In this document: positions 1 to 6,227 of the stretch, piece by piece
Position numbering within the stretch: position 1 is the first letter of the stretch
Layout: each line of letters opens with the position of its first letter
Source: Myxococcales bacterium
GTDB taxonomy: Bacteria; Myxococcota; Polyangia; Polyangiales; Polyangiaceae
Direction of reading: 5' to 3'
NCBI GenBank assembly: GCA_020430865.1
Contig: JAGQIY010000786.1
Span: 1 to 10,613, forward strand
DNA length: 10,613 nucleotides
Notes under the pieces: generated by a model
What the model was told of the DNA's origin: nothing
Database searches by the model: none
What the model saw: the letters and a program-made list of their open reading frames with translations, nothing else
Position numbers and translations under genes: made by a program

Positions 1-9
1 ATCGACCAT
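1..9 (-). CDS. 5' end of a gene leaving the window (product unknown)
   Basis: A minus-strand ATG (CAT at 7-9 on the plus strand) is preceded by a perfect AGGAGG Shine-Dalgarno (plus-strand CCTCCT at 16-21) with a 6-base spacer, which is near-ideal geometry and the best ribosome binding site in the window. Only the first three codons (Met-Val-Asp) are inside the window, so nothing can be said about the product. The gene would be divergent from the ECF sigma factor gene, and the two would share the roughly 210-bp region 10-218. The signal is strong, but the reading frame cannot be tested beyond three codons. Confidence 0.55.
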
Positions 10-15
10 CGTTTG

Positions 16-21
16 CCTCCT
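16..21 (-). promoter_or_regulatory. Strong Shine-Dalgarno for the left-edge gene
   Basis: On the minus strand this reads AGGAGG, six bases before an ATG at 9. It is fully complementary to the anti-Shine-Dalgarno core of 16S rRNA. It stands out because most other starts in this window have weak or no such site. Confidence 0.55.
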
Positions 22-91
22 GTGTCTCAGCCGCGAATCCAGGCTCGCCCTGCCTCGCTACACTTCCCAACGCAGCAGAGCCCCGAGCGTG

Positions 92-110
92 ACCGTCGAT
101 GGCGGTTTTT
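92..110 (+). terminator. Terminator-like hairpin with T-run in the sigma factor leader
   Basis: Plus-strand ACCGTC (92-97) can pair with GGCGGT (101-106), including one U-G pair, around the loop GAT. The stem's last T begins a run of five (106-110). This is the shape of a small intrinsic terminator. It lies 109 bases before the preferred sigma factor start. No plus-strand gene ends here, so if real it would act as a leader attenuator or shield against upstream transcription. The stem is only 6 bp, so it may be chance. Confidence 0.25.
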
Positions 111-218
111 CAGCAGCGAGCACTTTTCCGGACCTTTTTGCCGTGTGGTGGTGTCTGCTGCGGGCCCGCCGCGGTTCTCTCCCCCCCCACAAACCCCGGG
201 ACCGCAACACCGAATCCA

Positions 219-779
219 GTGTCCGCCGCAGAGCACAGCGATGAACTCCGAGTCCTGGTCGCCGGCCTGCGCGCAGGCAGGCGCGAGGCGCTCGATCGAG
301 CCTTCGATGTCCTGAGGCCGCGGGTATTCTCGTTGCTCGTGCGCATGACCAGAGACACCGCGCTGGCTGAAGACCTGACCCAGGAGACGTTCATTCGCCT
401 GGCACGGTCCGCGCCAAGGCTCGCGCCGGATACGCGCCTCGACGCCTGGCTCTTCACGGTCGCGCGGAACCTCGCGCGAGATCACTTCCGCTGGCGACGC
501 TTGCACCGTGCGCTGACCAGCGACACGAGCGTGGCGGAGAGCTTGACGAGACCGGAGACTCCATTCGCGCGACTCGCGACGTCGCAGACGGGGCGCCGCG
601 TCGAGCTGGCCCTGGCTCAGCTCAGCGACGACGAGCGAGAGCTGTTGCTGAGCGTTGGCGTATCGGGGTCGACGCCGAGCGAGTTGGCGCGCACACTTGG
701 CTTGAGCGCCGAAGTGGTCCGCAAGCGTCTGAGCCGGGCGCGCGCGCGGCTGCTGGCGTTGTTGGAGCAGACGGCATGA
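219..779 (+). CDS. ECF-type RNA polymerase sigma factor (sigma-70 family)
   Basis: This 186-aa protein is a group 4 (ECF) sigma factor, which directs core RNA polymerase to a small stress or envelope regulon. Sigma region 2 spans about residues 24-96. It includes the helix EDLTQETFIRLARSA (51-65), typical of region 2.2, and AWLFTVARNLARDHFRWRR (76-94), typical of the -10-recognising regions 2.3-2.4. Sigma region 4 spans about residues 128-184, with the helix-turn-helix SELARTLGLSAEVVRKRLSRAR. There is no region 3, as expected for ECF proteins. I chose GTG at 219 because homology-like sequence begins soon after it. An upstream in-frame ATG at 99 would add 40 Cys/Pro/Phe-rich residues with AT-rich third positions and a start inside a possible hairpin loop. 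The stop overlaps the next gene by 4 bp (ATGA), a sign of translational coupling. The ECF subgroup and target promoter cannot be assigned from sequence alone. Confidence 0.9.
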   Translation: MSAAEHSDELRVLVAGLRAGRREALDRAFDVLRPRVFSLLVRMTRDTALAEDLTQETFIRLARSAPRLAPDTRLDAWLFTVARNLARDHFRWRRLHRALTSDTSVAESLTRPETPFARLATSQTGRRVELALAQLSDDERELLLSVGVSGSTPSELARTLGLSAEVVRKRLSRARARLLALLEQTA

Positions 780-1165
780 GCGACCCGAACGAGCGTGGTG
801 TTAATGCGACGGCGACCGCCGAGACCGAGGACCCCTTCCTGGTCGCGCTCGGGCGGGGCGTCGACCAAGGACAGGATCCGCTGGTCGCGCTGTGCGCCGC
901 GCTCCCCGCCTTCGATCTCCCTGCGTCGGACGTTCAGCGTATGCGAGCGCGACTGCACGCCGAGTTCGAAGCAGCGCACGCGTCATCCGAGACTTCGGGC
1001 AGCATCGCGGGGACCGAAGCTGGCGTGGCCCACCTCGATCTGGTCGGCTCGAGTGGTCGCGCGCTGAGCATCGGCCGCGCCGGTCGGCTCGCAGAAGCGA
1101 CCATCGTGACGCTGGTATGTGTAGTGCAAATCGTGTGGCTGCTGAGCATGCTGCAGCACCATTAG
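776..1165 (+). CDS. Small tail-anchored membrane protein, putative anti-sigma factor
   Basis: This 129-aa protein overlaps the sigma factor gene by 4 bp, so the two are surely co-transcribed and probably translationally coupled. By position it is the likely partner or inhibitor of that sigma factor. The first roughly 105 residues look soluble: an acidic N-terminus, then a helical stretch with the sequence LPASDVQRMRARLHAEFEAA (about 48-67). One hydrophobic helix follows at about residues 108-126 (ATIVTLVCVVQIVWLLSML), leaving only Gln-His-His after it. There is no HxxxCxxC zinc anti-sigma motif and no extracytoplasmic sensor domain, both common in anti-sigma factors. The anti-sigma role is therefore inferred from gene order and topology, not from a recognised domain. 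The last codons and the TAG stop belong to the first copy of a 17-bp tandem repeat. Confidence 0.75.
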   Translation: MSDPNERGVNATATAETEDPFLVALGRGVDQGQDPLVALCAALPAFDLPASDVQRMRARLHAEFEAAHASSETSGSIAGTEAGVAHLDLVGSSGRALSIGRAGRLAEATIVTLVCVVQIVWLLSMLQHH

Positions 1166-1234
1166 CGCTGCAGCACCATTAGCGCTGCAGCACCACTAGC
1201 GCTGCAGCACCACTAGCGCTGCAGCACCATCAGC
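1150..1234. repeat. Five tandem 17-bp repeats
   Basis: The unit GCTGCAGCACCATTAGC is repeated head to tail five times: 1150-1166, 1167-1183, 1184-1200, 1201-1217 and 1218-1234. Copies 1 and 2 are identical. Copies 3 and 4 share a T-to-C change (CACTAGC). Copy 5 has CATCAGC. The unit contains the palindrome GCTGCAGC, and each junction creates AGCGCT. Copy 1 overlaps the end of the putative anti-sigma gene and supplies its TAG stop; the other four lie between that gene and the convergent transporter gene. There are no spacers, so this is not a CRISPR array. It could be a slippage-derived minisatellite or a cluster of protein-binding sites. Confidence 0.95.
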
Positions 1235-1266
1235 AGGGCTTGAGGCCGCAAGTGGCCGGCAGGTTT

Positions 1267-1300
1267 CGTCGCGAACTACGGCAACTCAACCCTCGCGACG
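1267..1300. terminator. Inverted repeat around the transporter stop codon, possible terminator
   Basis: CGTCGCGA (1267-1274) and TCGCGACG (1293-1300) are perfect 8-bp inverted repeats separated by 18 bases. The transporter stop codon (1286-1288) lies in the loop. The position, at the convergence of two genes, suits a bidirectional transcription end. However, no T-run follows either arm and the loop is long, so a classical intrinsic terminator is not shown. Confidence 0.25.
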
Positions 1301-1561
1301 GAGCAAGAACAACAAGCCCAGGACCAAGAAGAGAGCGCCCGCGCCGCGGCGAAGCCACAGCGGGGAGACGTAGCGCGCGACCAGATCGCCTGCGAGGACC
1401 GCCAGCGCGCTCGTTGCGACCAGCGCCAGCGCAGAACCGAGGAACACGGCCCAGCGCGATCGCCCACCACTGGCGAGCGCCATCGTGGCGAGCTGTGTCT
1501 TGTCTCCGAGCTCTGCGAGAAATACCGCTGCGAACGTCGACCCCAGGAGCTTCCAGTCCAT
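1286..1561 (-). CDS. GDT1/TMEM165 (UPF0016) family half-size cation transporter
   Basis: This 91-aa integral membrane protein carries the family signature ELGDKT at residues 17-22, within FLAELGDKTQLATMAL. Three hydrophobic helices are visible: about residues 6-28, 33-60 and 68-87. Members of this family (human TMEM165, yeast Gdt1, bacterial Mn exporters of the MneA/Mnx type) move Mn2+, Ca2+ or related cations and usually have two copies of the acidic motif. This protein has one, which is the known half-size form thought to pair as a homo- or hetero-oligomer. No second half-gene is in the window. The ATG at 1561 fits the conserved N-terminus and has only a weak AGG-type upstream site. It lies 134 bp downstream of the STAND regulator gene on the same strand, so co-transcription is possible. 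The exact ion is not inferable, but Mn2+ export is the most likely bacterial role. Confidence 0.85.
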   Translation of the reverse strand: MDWKLLGSTFAAVFLAELGDKTQLATMALASGGRSRWAVFLGSALALVATSALAVLAGDLVARYVSPLWLRRGAGALFLVLGLLFLLRREG

Positions 1562-1695
1562 GGCACTGACCTAGCACGTGGCGAGCGACCCTCGAACACG
1601 CAAATCGCTACTGCGCTCGACGATTCCGGCGACGCGTCGGAGTCCGGCGGCGCACGGTCAGGAGAGGACACTTCCTCGAACGACGACGGCGCTGC

Positions 1696-4689
1696 TCAAC
1701 CCAGCCAGATCAATGGATCCCCGAGGCAATAACCATCCTCGGTCGTGATGAAGCGGGTCGGCTTGCTCGGGTTGTCCTCGATCGCGCGGCGCAGCTTGCG
1801 CACTGCGGCCTGGAGGCGATTGTCGTGGCGCAGGGGATGGTACTCACGCTCTCCCCAGGCCTCGAGCACCAGCTGTTCCTTGCTCGCGCGGCCGCCATGG
1901 TTCACCAGCACGCTGAGCAGGCGCCACAGCAGCTCCCGCTTGCCGAGGTCGACCTGGCGCGCGTCTGGCAAGCTGACGAGCAGCGACGCCGCGAGCATCC
2001 CCCACGCACGCTCCCAGGGGATGTTCTGGTCGCGAGAGACCACACGGATACGCTCGACGCGCTGGAGCCGGCGCACCGCATCCACGATCAGGCGATCGTA
2101 GGCGTCCAGGAGGACCTCGGTGCCGAGCAGCGCCCGCACGCGGCGCCCCGTCACTGGCGCCACGGTCGTTTGACCGGCGAGTCGCCCCCAGAGCGCGATG
2201 TCGGGTTGCTCACTCGAGGCGATGGCGGCGAAGAACTCCGCGTCCAGCTGAGTTCGCAGAGACCCGAGCTGATCCCCGACGGCCATCAAGCGTTCGGCTT
2301 CCTGGCGCAGCTCGTCGCGACGCCCGAGCACGCAGAGCACGTCGCAACGACCCGCGCGGGTCGACCCCAGCGCCACGCCGAGGTCTAGCTCCAGGGCCAG
2401 CTCGATTGCTTCGTCCACGAGCTCCAGCGCCCGCTCGGGTTGGCTCGCGAGCAGCGCCGCCTCGGCTGCCACGCCCAGATTCACCACCCCAACCTTCGGG
2501 AACTCCGTGCGGTGCACGCGCTGGAGGATGTCGCTGACCGTCGCCTCGGTCGGTTCGACACGCGCGCTCGCAGCAGGCTCGGCAGCGTCGGCGGGGACGT
2601 GCATCCGCGCCCGCAACCGGTAGAGATGAAACATCCGGGCGTTGAGGCTCTGGGGATCGGAGACCGGACACTCCAGTGCGACCGCCTCGCTGCTGCGCCC
2701 GAAGTCCACGGCGAGCAACAGCCGGTAGTTCTCTGCGACGCAGCTGAGGTTGCTGGCCCCTACCCGCCTGCCGTAGGCGCTCACCTCGGAGAGCGCCTCG
2801 TCGAGCCCATTTAATTCCCCAAGGAAATATCTGCAGCGCGAATCCAGCAACGACATGTGAGGGCGGAGCATGCTCACGCTGCCGACGAACGGCCACAGCA
2901 TGGCAAGCAGATCTCGACAGGTGTCCAGGTTTCCGCGTGCGTGTTCGACACTCGCTCGCGCGAACAGCGCCTGACGCCCCTGTTCGCTGTACAGCGCTGG
3001 GGCCGGGCCGGAGTCCACCTCTTCGAGGAGCCTCGAGGCCTCCCCCACTCGACCCACTTCATACAGGGCCGAGGCCAGCGAACACTTGACCTCGACTTGC
3101 AGCTCCGCAGACAGGGATGGCAGCGCCGCCGAGACCGCCTCGAGCTGCTGGTCCGCGAGGGCCCGCTCGCCCGCCAGGGTCCAGCTGCGGGCGAGCAGCA
3201 GCGACTTCTTCGCGAAGCTCGCCGGGTCGTGGCCGGGGAAGGCCCTGAACGCCTCTGCCGCGCGGGCCCACCGAGAGGTGTTGACGTAGCAGCCGGCGAG
3301 CAGCAGCGCGGCCTCGAAGCCCAGTTCCTCCCGCTGTTCGGCGCTGATCTCCGCGTCGCCGAGGTCGGTCACCACCGCATCCGCGATCTTCAGCGCATCC
3401 TCGAACTGGCCACGGCGAAAGAGCACGCTGCCCCACAGCAGCCGGTCCTGCACCGCCTCGCTGGTGGGCGGTGCGAGGACCACGAGATCCTTGGCCGAAG
3501 CCGCCTCGACCGCGACGCGCAGCCGCCAGCGCTCGAGCTCAGGACCGCTCGTACGCTCCAGCAGCTGCCACAAACTGCGACCATAGCCGCGCTGGATCCA
3601 GGCCTGGCCGCGCCGATCGAGCACCCCCGCGATGCGCGCCTCCAGTCCGAGCTCGTTCAGCAAGCGCAACGCCGCCAGCGCCGCGTCGACGTCCTCGGAG
3701 TCGATCAGCGCGGCGGCCACCTGCCAGTCGAAGGCCGGGTCGGGCGCGCACAGCGCCGAGCGCTGGAGTTCCTCCCGCACCAGCTCGTGCGCGCGGTACG
3801 CTTCCCCCTGGCGCTCCAGCATGCCTCGCTCCTGGAGCCGTCGCAGGCTGTCCTGGCGGCATTCGATGCCCATCGCTGCGAGCTGCGCGTCCGAGAGTGG
3901 CACTGCCGCACGGCAAAGGGCGATGAGCAAGCTGCGCTCCGACGCCGAGAGCTGGCTCAGATCACTCCCCGTCTCGAGCGCCACGCCCTCGGCGGACGCC
4001 ACCAGCTCTTGCTGTAGGCGCCAGGGTGAGCCACGGGCGGCGGTGACGAGGCGCTCGCGCTGGACCGGCTCCAGTGCTGGTGCGCGTAGCTCGAGGATCC
4101 GTTCGAGCTCCGGACGGGTCAACTCCAGCAGCCGCAGCGCCTCGGCCCCCAGGCGCGCGTCGAAGCTCACGTCGTCGTGCAGGATCAACCAGCGGCTACG
4201 GCTCGCGTAGCGTAGCAGCAGGTGCCCGAGCTCGCGCAGGGAGTCCTGCTCGGCGTGCGGCGCATCGTCGATCACGACGCACAGCTCGCGCGCCTCCGCC
4301 AAGTCGAGAACCACCGCGCTGACCGCGTCCAGATCGTTGAGGGCACTCCGCCAGGTTTGCTCGTCCAGAATTCCCACACGAAAAAATGCACTGCCGAGGC
4401 TGAGGCGGATGTCCTCCGGCGGGCGTGTAGCGGGCACCGGGACGTAGAGGGCCGGGCCCCGCGTGGGGATCGCTTCGCCAAGAGCGCGCGCGGCGAGCGC
4501 GGTCTTGCCCATGCCAGGTGCTCCCAACAGCAGCGTGAGCGGATGCGCGGTCAGCCTCTGCTGGAGGCGCCGTAGCTCGACATCACGCCCCGCGAACACC
4601 AGCGGCGCGTTGGGCACGCGGTGACGCAGCGGAATGCGTGGCAGCGAAGGGGGCGTCGAGCGCACCGCCTGTGACTGGCTCTCGACCAT
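1696..4689 (-). CDS. STAND-type ATPase regulator with C-terminal OmpR-like winged helix
   Basis: This 997-aa cytoplasmic protein looks like a signal-responsive transcription regulator. After a Pro-rich N-terminus comes VFAGRDVELRRL (31-42), the entry motif typical of STAND/AAA regulators. The Walker A motif is GAPGMGKT (56-63), the probable Walker B is LCVVIDDAPH (136-145), and a GSP motif at 220-222 resembles the GxP of NB-ARC/STAND proteins. The middle, about residues 250-880, is Leu/Ala/Glu-rich helical sequence with TPR-like helix pairs, the usual place for inducer binding or oligomerisation. The C-terminus, about 913-988, matches an OmpR/PhoB-type winged helix: a helix near 953-971 (RLQAAVRKLRRAIE) and the wing-like FITTEDGYCL. 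The domain order is the reverse of SARP regulators, which have the winged helix first, and it resembles MalT/LAL regulators with a different DNA-binding domain. No BTAD, kinase or toxic effector domain is seen. hemW lies 62 bp upstream on the same strand. The ligand and target genes are unknown. Confidence 0.85.
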   Translation of the reverse strand: MVESQSQAVRSTPPSLPRIPLRHRVPNAPLVFAGRDVELRRLQQRLTAHPLTLLLGAPGMGKTALAARALGEAIPTRGPALYVPVPATRPPEDIRLSLGSAFFRVGILDEQTWRSALNDLDAVSAVVLDLAEARELCVVIDDAPHAEQDSLRELGHLLLRYASRSRWLILHDDVSFDARLGAEALRLLELTRPELERILELRAPALEPVQRERLVTAARGSPWRLQQELVASAEGVALETGSDLSQLSASERSLLIALCRAAVPLSDAQLAAMGIECRQDSLRRLQERGMLERQGEAYRAHELVREELQRSALCAPDPAFDWQVAAALIDSEDVDAALAALRLLNELGLEARIAGVLDRRGQAWIQRGYGRSLWQLLERTSGPELERWRLRVAVEAASAKDLVVLAPPTSEAVQDRLLWGSVLFRRGQFEDALKIADAVVTDLGDAEISAEQREELGFEAALLLAGCYVNTSRWARAAEAFRAFPGHDPASFAKKSLLLARSWTLAGERALADQQLEAVSAALPSLSAELQVEVKCSLASALYEVGRVGEASRLLEEVDSGPAPALYSEQGRQALFARASVEHARGNLDTCRDLLAMLWPFVGSVSMLRPHMSLLDSRCRYFLGELNGLDEALSEVSAYGRRVGASNLSCVAENYRLLLAVDFGRSSEAVALECPVSDPQSLNARMFHLYRLRARMHVPADAAEPAASARVEPTEATVSDILQRVHRTEFPKVGVVNLGVAAEAALLASQPERALELVDEAIELALELDLGVALGSTRAGRCDVLCVLGRRDELRQEAERLMAVGDQLGSLRTQLDAEFFAAIASSEQPDIALWGRLAGQTTVAPVTGRRVRALLGTEVLLDAYDRLIVDAVRRLQRVERIRVVSRDQNIPWERAWGMLAASLLVSLPDARQVDLGKRELLWRLLSVLVNHGGRASKEQLVLEAWGEREYHPLRHDNRLQAAVRKLRRAIEDNPSKPTRFITTEDGYCLGDPLIWLG

Positions 4690-4751
4690 GGTCGCTCAGA
4701 GTAAGACCACCCTCGCGGCAGCACAATCGCCGCGGCGGCGTCGCCGCAGGC

Positions 4752-6155
4752 TCAGATCAGCTGGGTGATCACTCCATCGGCGGTGAGCCACGCGGAACGA
4801 GGAATGCGCACGCGGCCGAACCCCGCAGCTGCGGGCGGCGACGCGGCAGGAGTGCGGCTATTCCCCGTTTCCCGGGCGCCGTCGGATAGGCGTTCGAGCT
4901 TCCCCGCCTCCAGGGCACGGCTCAGCGCCGAGCGTCGCGGTTCGCCGAGTTCATGCTCGAGCTCCAGCGCGACCTGATCCAAGTCGACGCCCTCCGCTAG
5001 CCTCAATCCGAGCATCAGTCGCTCCGCGATCAGGGTCTCGGCTTCCAGCGGCTCGAGCTCGCTCACCCCCTGTCCCAGCTCGAATGCGTGGGTGAAATCG
5101 CAGGCGAGGTAACGCTCGGCCGAGGGCGAGTTGCGATACCGCACGGCTCGTGAGCTTGGTCCGATCTCGATGCCCCGAGGCAACACGCCATGCCCCACGC
5201 TCAGCGTGCCCCAGGCGCCGCAGCCGAGGCCGAGGTATTGCCGGCCTCGCCAGTAGCCCAGGTTGTGTCGGGACTCCTGTCCAGACCGCGCGTAGTTGCT
5301 GATCTCGTAGTGCTCGAAGCCCCGGCGCGAGAGCTCGACCTCCACTGAGAGGTAGGCCTCGGCGATCGCATCGTCGGGAAGCTGCGGGAGCCGCCCCTTG
5401 CGAGCGAGAGCGCCGAACTGCGTCCCGGGTTCGATGGTCAGCGCGTAGGCGCTCAGGTGCTCGACGCCGGAGTCGGCGACTCGCGCCACGTCGAGTCGCG
5501 CGCTCTCGGAGTCCTGGCCGTGGACACCGAAGATCACGTCGGCGCTGACTCGTGGCACTCGCGAGCGCACCGCCTGCTCCAGCGCGCTCAGACCACGCTC
5601 GGCGTCGTGAAGACGCCCGAGGAACTTCAGGCGCTGGTCATTCGTGCCCTGGATGCCAACGCTGAGTCGGTTCACACCCACGTCTGCCAGACGATTGGCG
5701 TGCCCCAGATCGAGACTCGTGGGGTTGCACTCGACCGTGATCTCGCAGCCCGAGTGGTGTGGAAAGCGCTGGAGGATCCCGGCCAACGCGTCCCCGAGCG
5801 CGTTCGCTTCCCACAACGAGGGAGTGCCTCCGCCGAAGAAGACCGAGGCCAGCTGCGCGTCTCGCAGGCCCTCGAAGCCCTGCGCGAGGCGAGCGTCCAG
5901 CTCCCTGAGTACCTGGAGCGCGTAGGCCCGGTGGGGCAAGCTAGCGGGCTCGGGCTCCGCCAGGCTGAGGAAATCACAGTACGGGCACTTCTTGAGGCAC
6001 CAGGGAAAATGCACGTAGACCCCGAACGCGCTGCGCTCGAGCGCGCCGCCAACTGCGGAAGGTGAACCGGGCACGATGGGGGGTGTAGCACCTGTCGCGT
6101 GCGCCCAGTTGGCCAGGCCCGAGGGCGGTGTTAGATTGTTGTTTCGCGCAATCAT
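4752..6155 (-). CDS. hemW: HemW, radical SAM heme chaperone
   Basis: This protein (467 aa from the ATG at 6155) belongs to the HemN/HemW radical SAM family. HemW binds a 4Fe-4S cluster and SAM and delivers heme to target proteins; it was long mis-annotated as oxygen-independent coproporphyrinogen III oxidase. The cluster motif is CLKKCPYC (Cys 53, 57, 60), preceded by GVYVHFPW. It is followed by Asp-Phe rather than the extra Cys of true HemN, which favours HemW. The SAM-binding GGGTPS is at 108-113. The family signature HYEISNYARSG, followed by HNLGYW, is also present. Near the C-terminus, about residues 424-446, a Pro/Ala/Ser-rich insert interrupts the terminal winged domain. The start is uncertain: the first 27 codons are rich in codons rare here (ATT, CGA, AAT, CTA, ACA), and a GTG at 6074 would give 440 aa. 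Neither start has a clear Shine-Dalgarno. The gene is divergent from the RSH gene. Confidence 0.93.
   Translation of the reverse strand: MIARNNNLTPPSGLANWAHATGATPPIVPGSPSAVGGALERSAFGVYVHFPWCLKKCPYCDFLSLAEPEPASLPHRAYALQVLRELDARLAQGFEGLRDAQLASVFFGGGTPSLWEANALGDALAGILQRFPHHSGCEITVECNPTSLDLGHANRLADVGVNRLSVGIQGTNDQRLKFLGRLHDAERGLSALEQAVRSRVPRVSADVIFGVHGQDSESARLDVARVADSGVEHLSAYALTIEPGTQFGALARKGRLPQLPDDAIAEAYLSVEVELSRRGFEHYEISNYARSGQESRHNLGYWRGRQYLGLGCGAWGTLSVGHGVLPRGIEIGPSSRAVRYRNSPSAERYLACDFTHAFELGQGVSELEPLEAETLIAERLMLGLRLAEGVDLDQVALELEHELGEPRRSALSRALEAGKLERLSDGARETGNSRTPAASPPAAAGFGRVRIPRSAWLTADGVITQLI
6109..6137 (+). promoter_or_regulatory. Possible sigma-70 promoter for the RSH gene
   Basis: TTGGCC (6109-6114) and TAGATT (6132-6137) are separated by 17 bp, each matching 4 of 6 bases of the -35 and -10 consensus. 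Transcription would start near 6144, giving a leader of about 84 bases. The -10 lies in a short AT-rich patch that contrasts with its surroundings. The site falls inside the hemW coding region if hemW starts at 6155, but in intergenic DNA if hemW starts at 6074. Confidence 0.35.
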
Positions 6156-6190
6156 TGCGAGAGAACCGCGCCCCCCGGCGCTCCCAACGA

Positions 6191-6210
6191 CCCCAGCGGA
6201 CCGCCTGGGG
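6191..6210 (+). promoter_or_regulatory. Leader hairpin just upstream of the RSH start
   Basis: CCCCAG (6191-6196) can pair with CTGGGG (6205-6210) around an 8-base loop. It ends 17 bases before the GTG start at 6228. The only G-rich stretch that could serve as a distant Shine-Dalgarno (GGGG, 6207-6210) would be in the stem. A role in translational control is inference only. Confidence 0.3.
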
Positions 6211-6227
6211 CACTCGGCAAAGACCCA

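Noticed and set aside
99..218. Upstream ATG start for the ECF sigma factor
   Set aside because: The added 40 residues are Cys/Pro-rich with low third-position GC, lie in a possible hairpin and C8 tract, and precede the usual start of sigma region 2 by too far.
27..506. Minus-strand 159-codon frame and a plus-strand frame 13-315 at the left edge
   Set aside because: Both overlap the sigma factor gene or its leader and have Arg/Pro-rich composition without any known motif.
1150..1234. CRISPR array
   Set aside because: The 17-bp units abut each other with no spacers, and no cas genes are nearby.
1630..1639. 10-bp palindrome CGACGCGTCG upstream of the transporter gene
   Set aside because: It is short, made of common GC-rich steps, has no loop for a hairpin, and does not extend outward, so chance is likely.
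2210..4017. Several open frames inside the STAND gene, up to 386 codons on the plus strand
   Set aside because: They are Arg/Gln/Pro-rich shadows of the biased 997-aa gene, which has clear Walker and winged-helix motifs.
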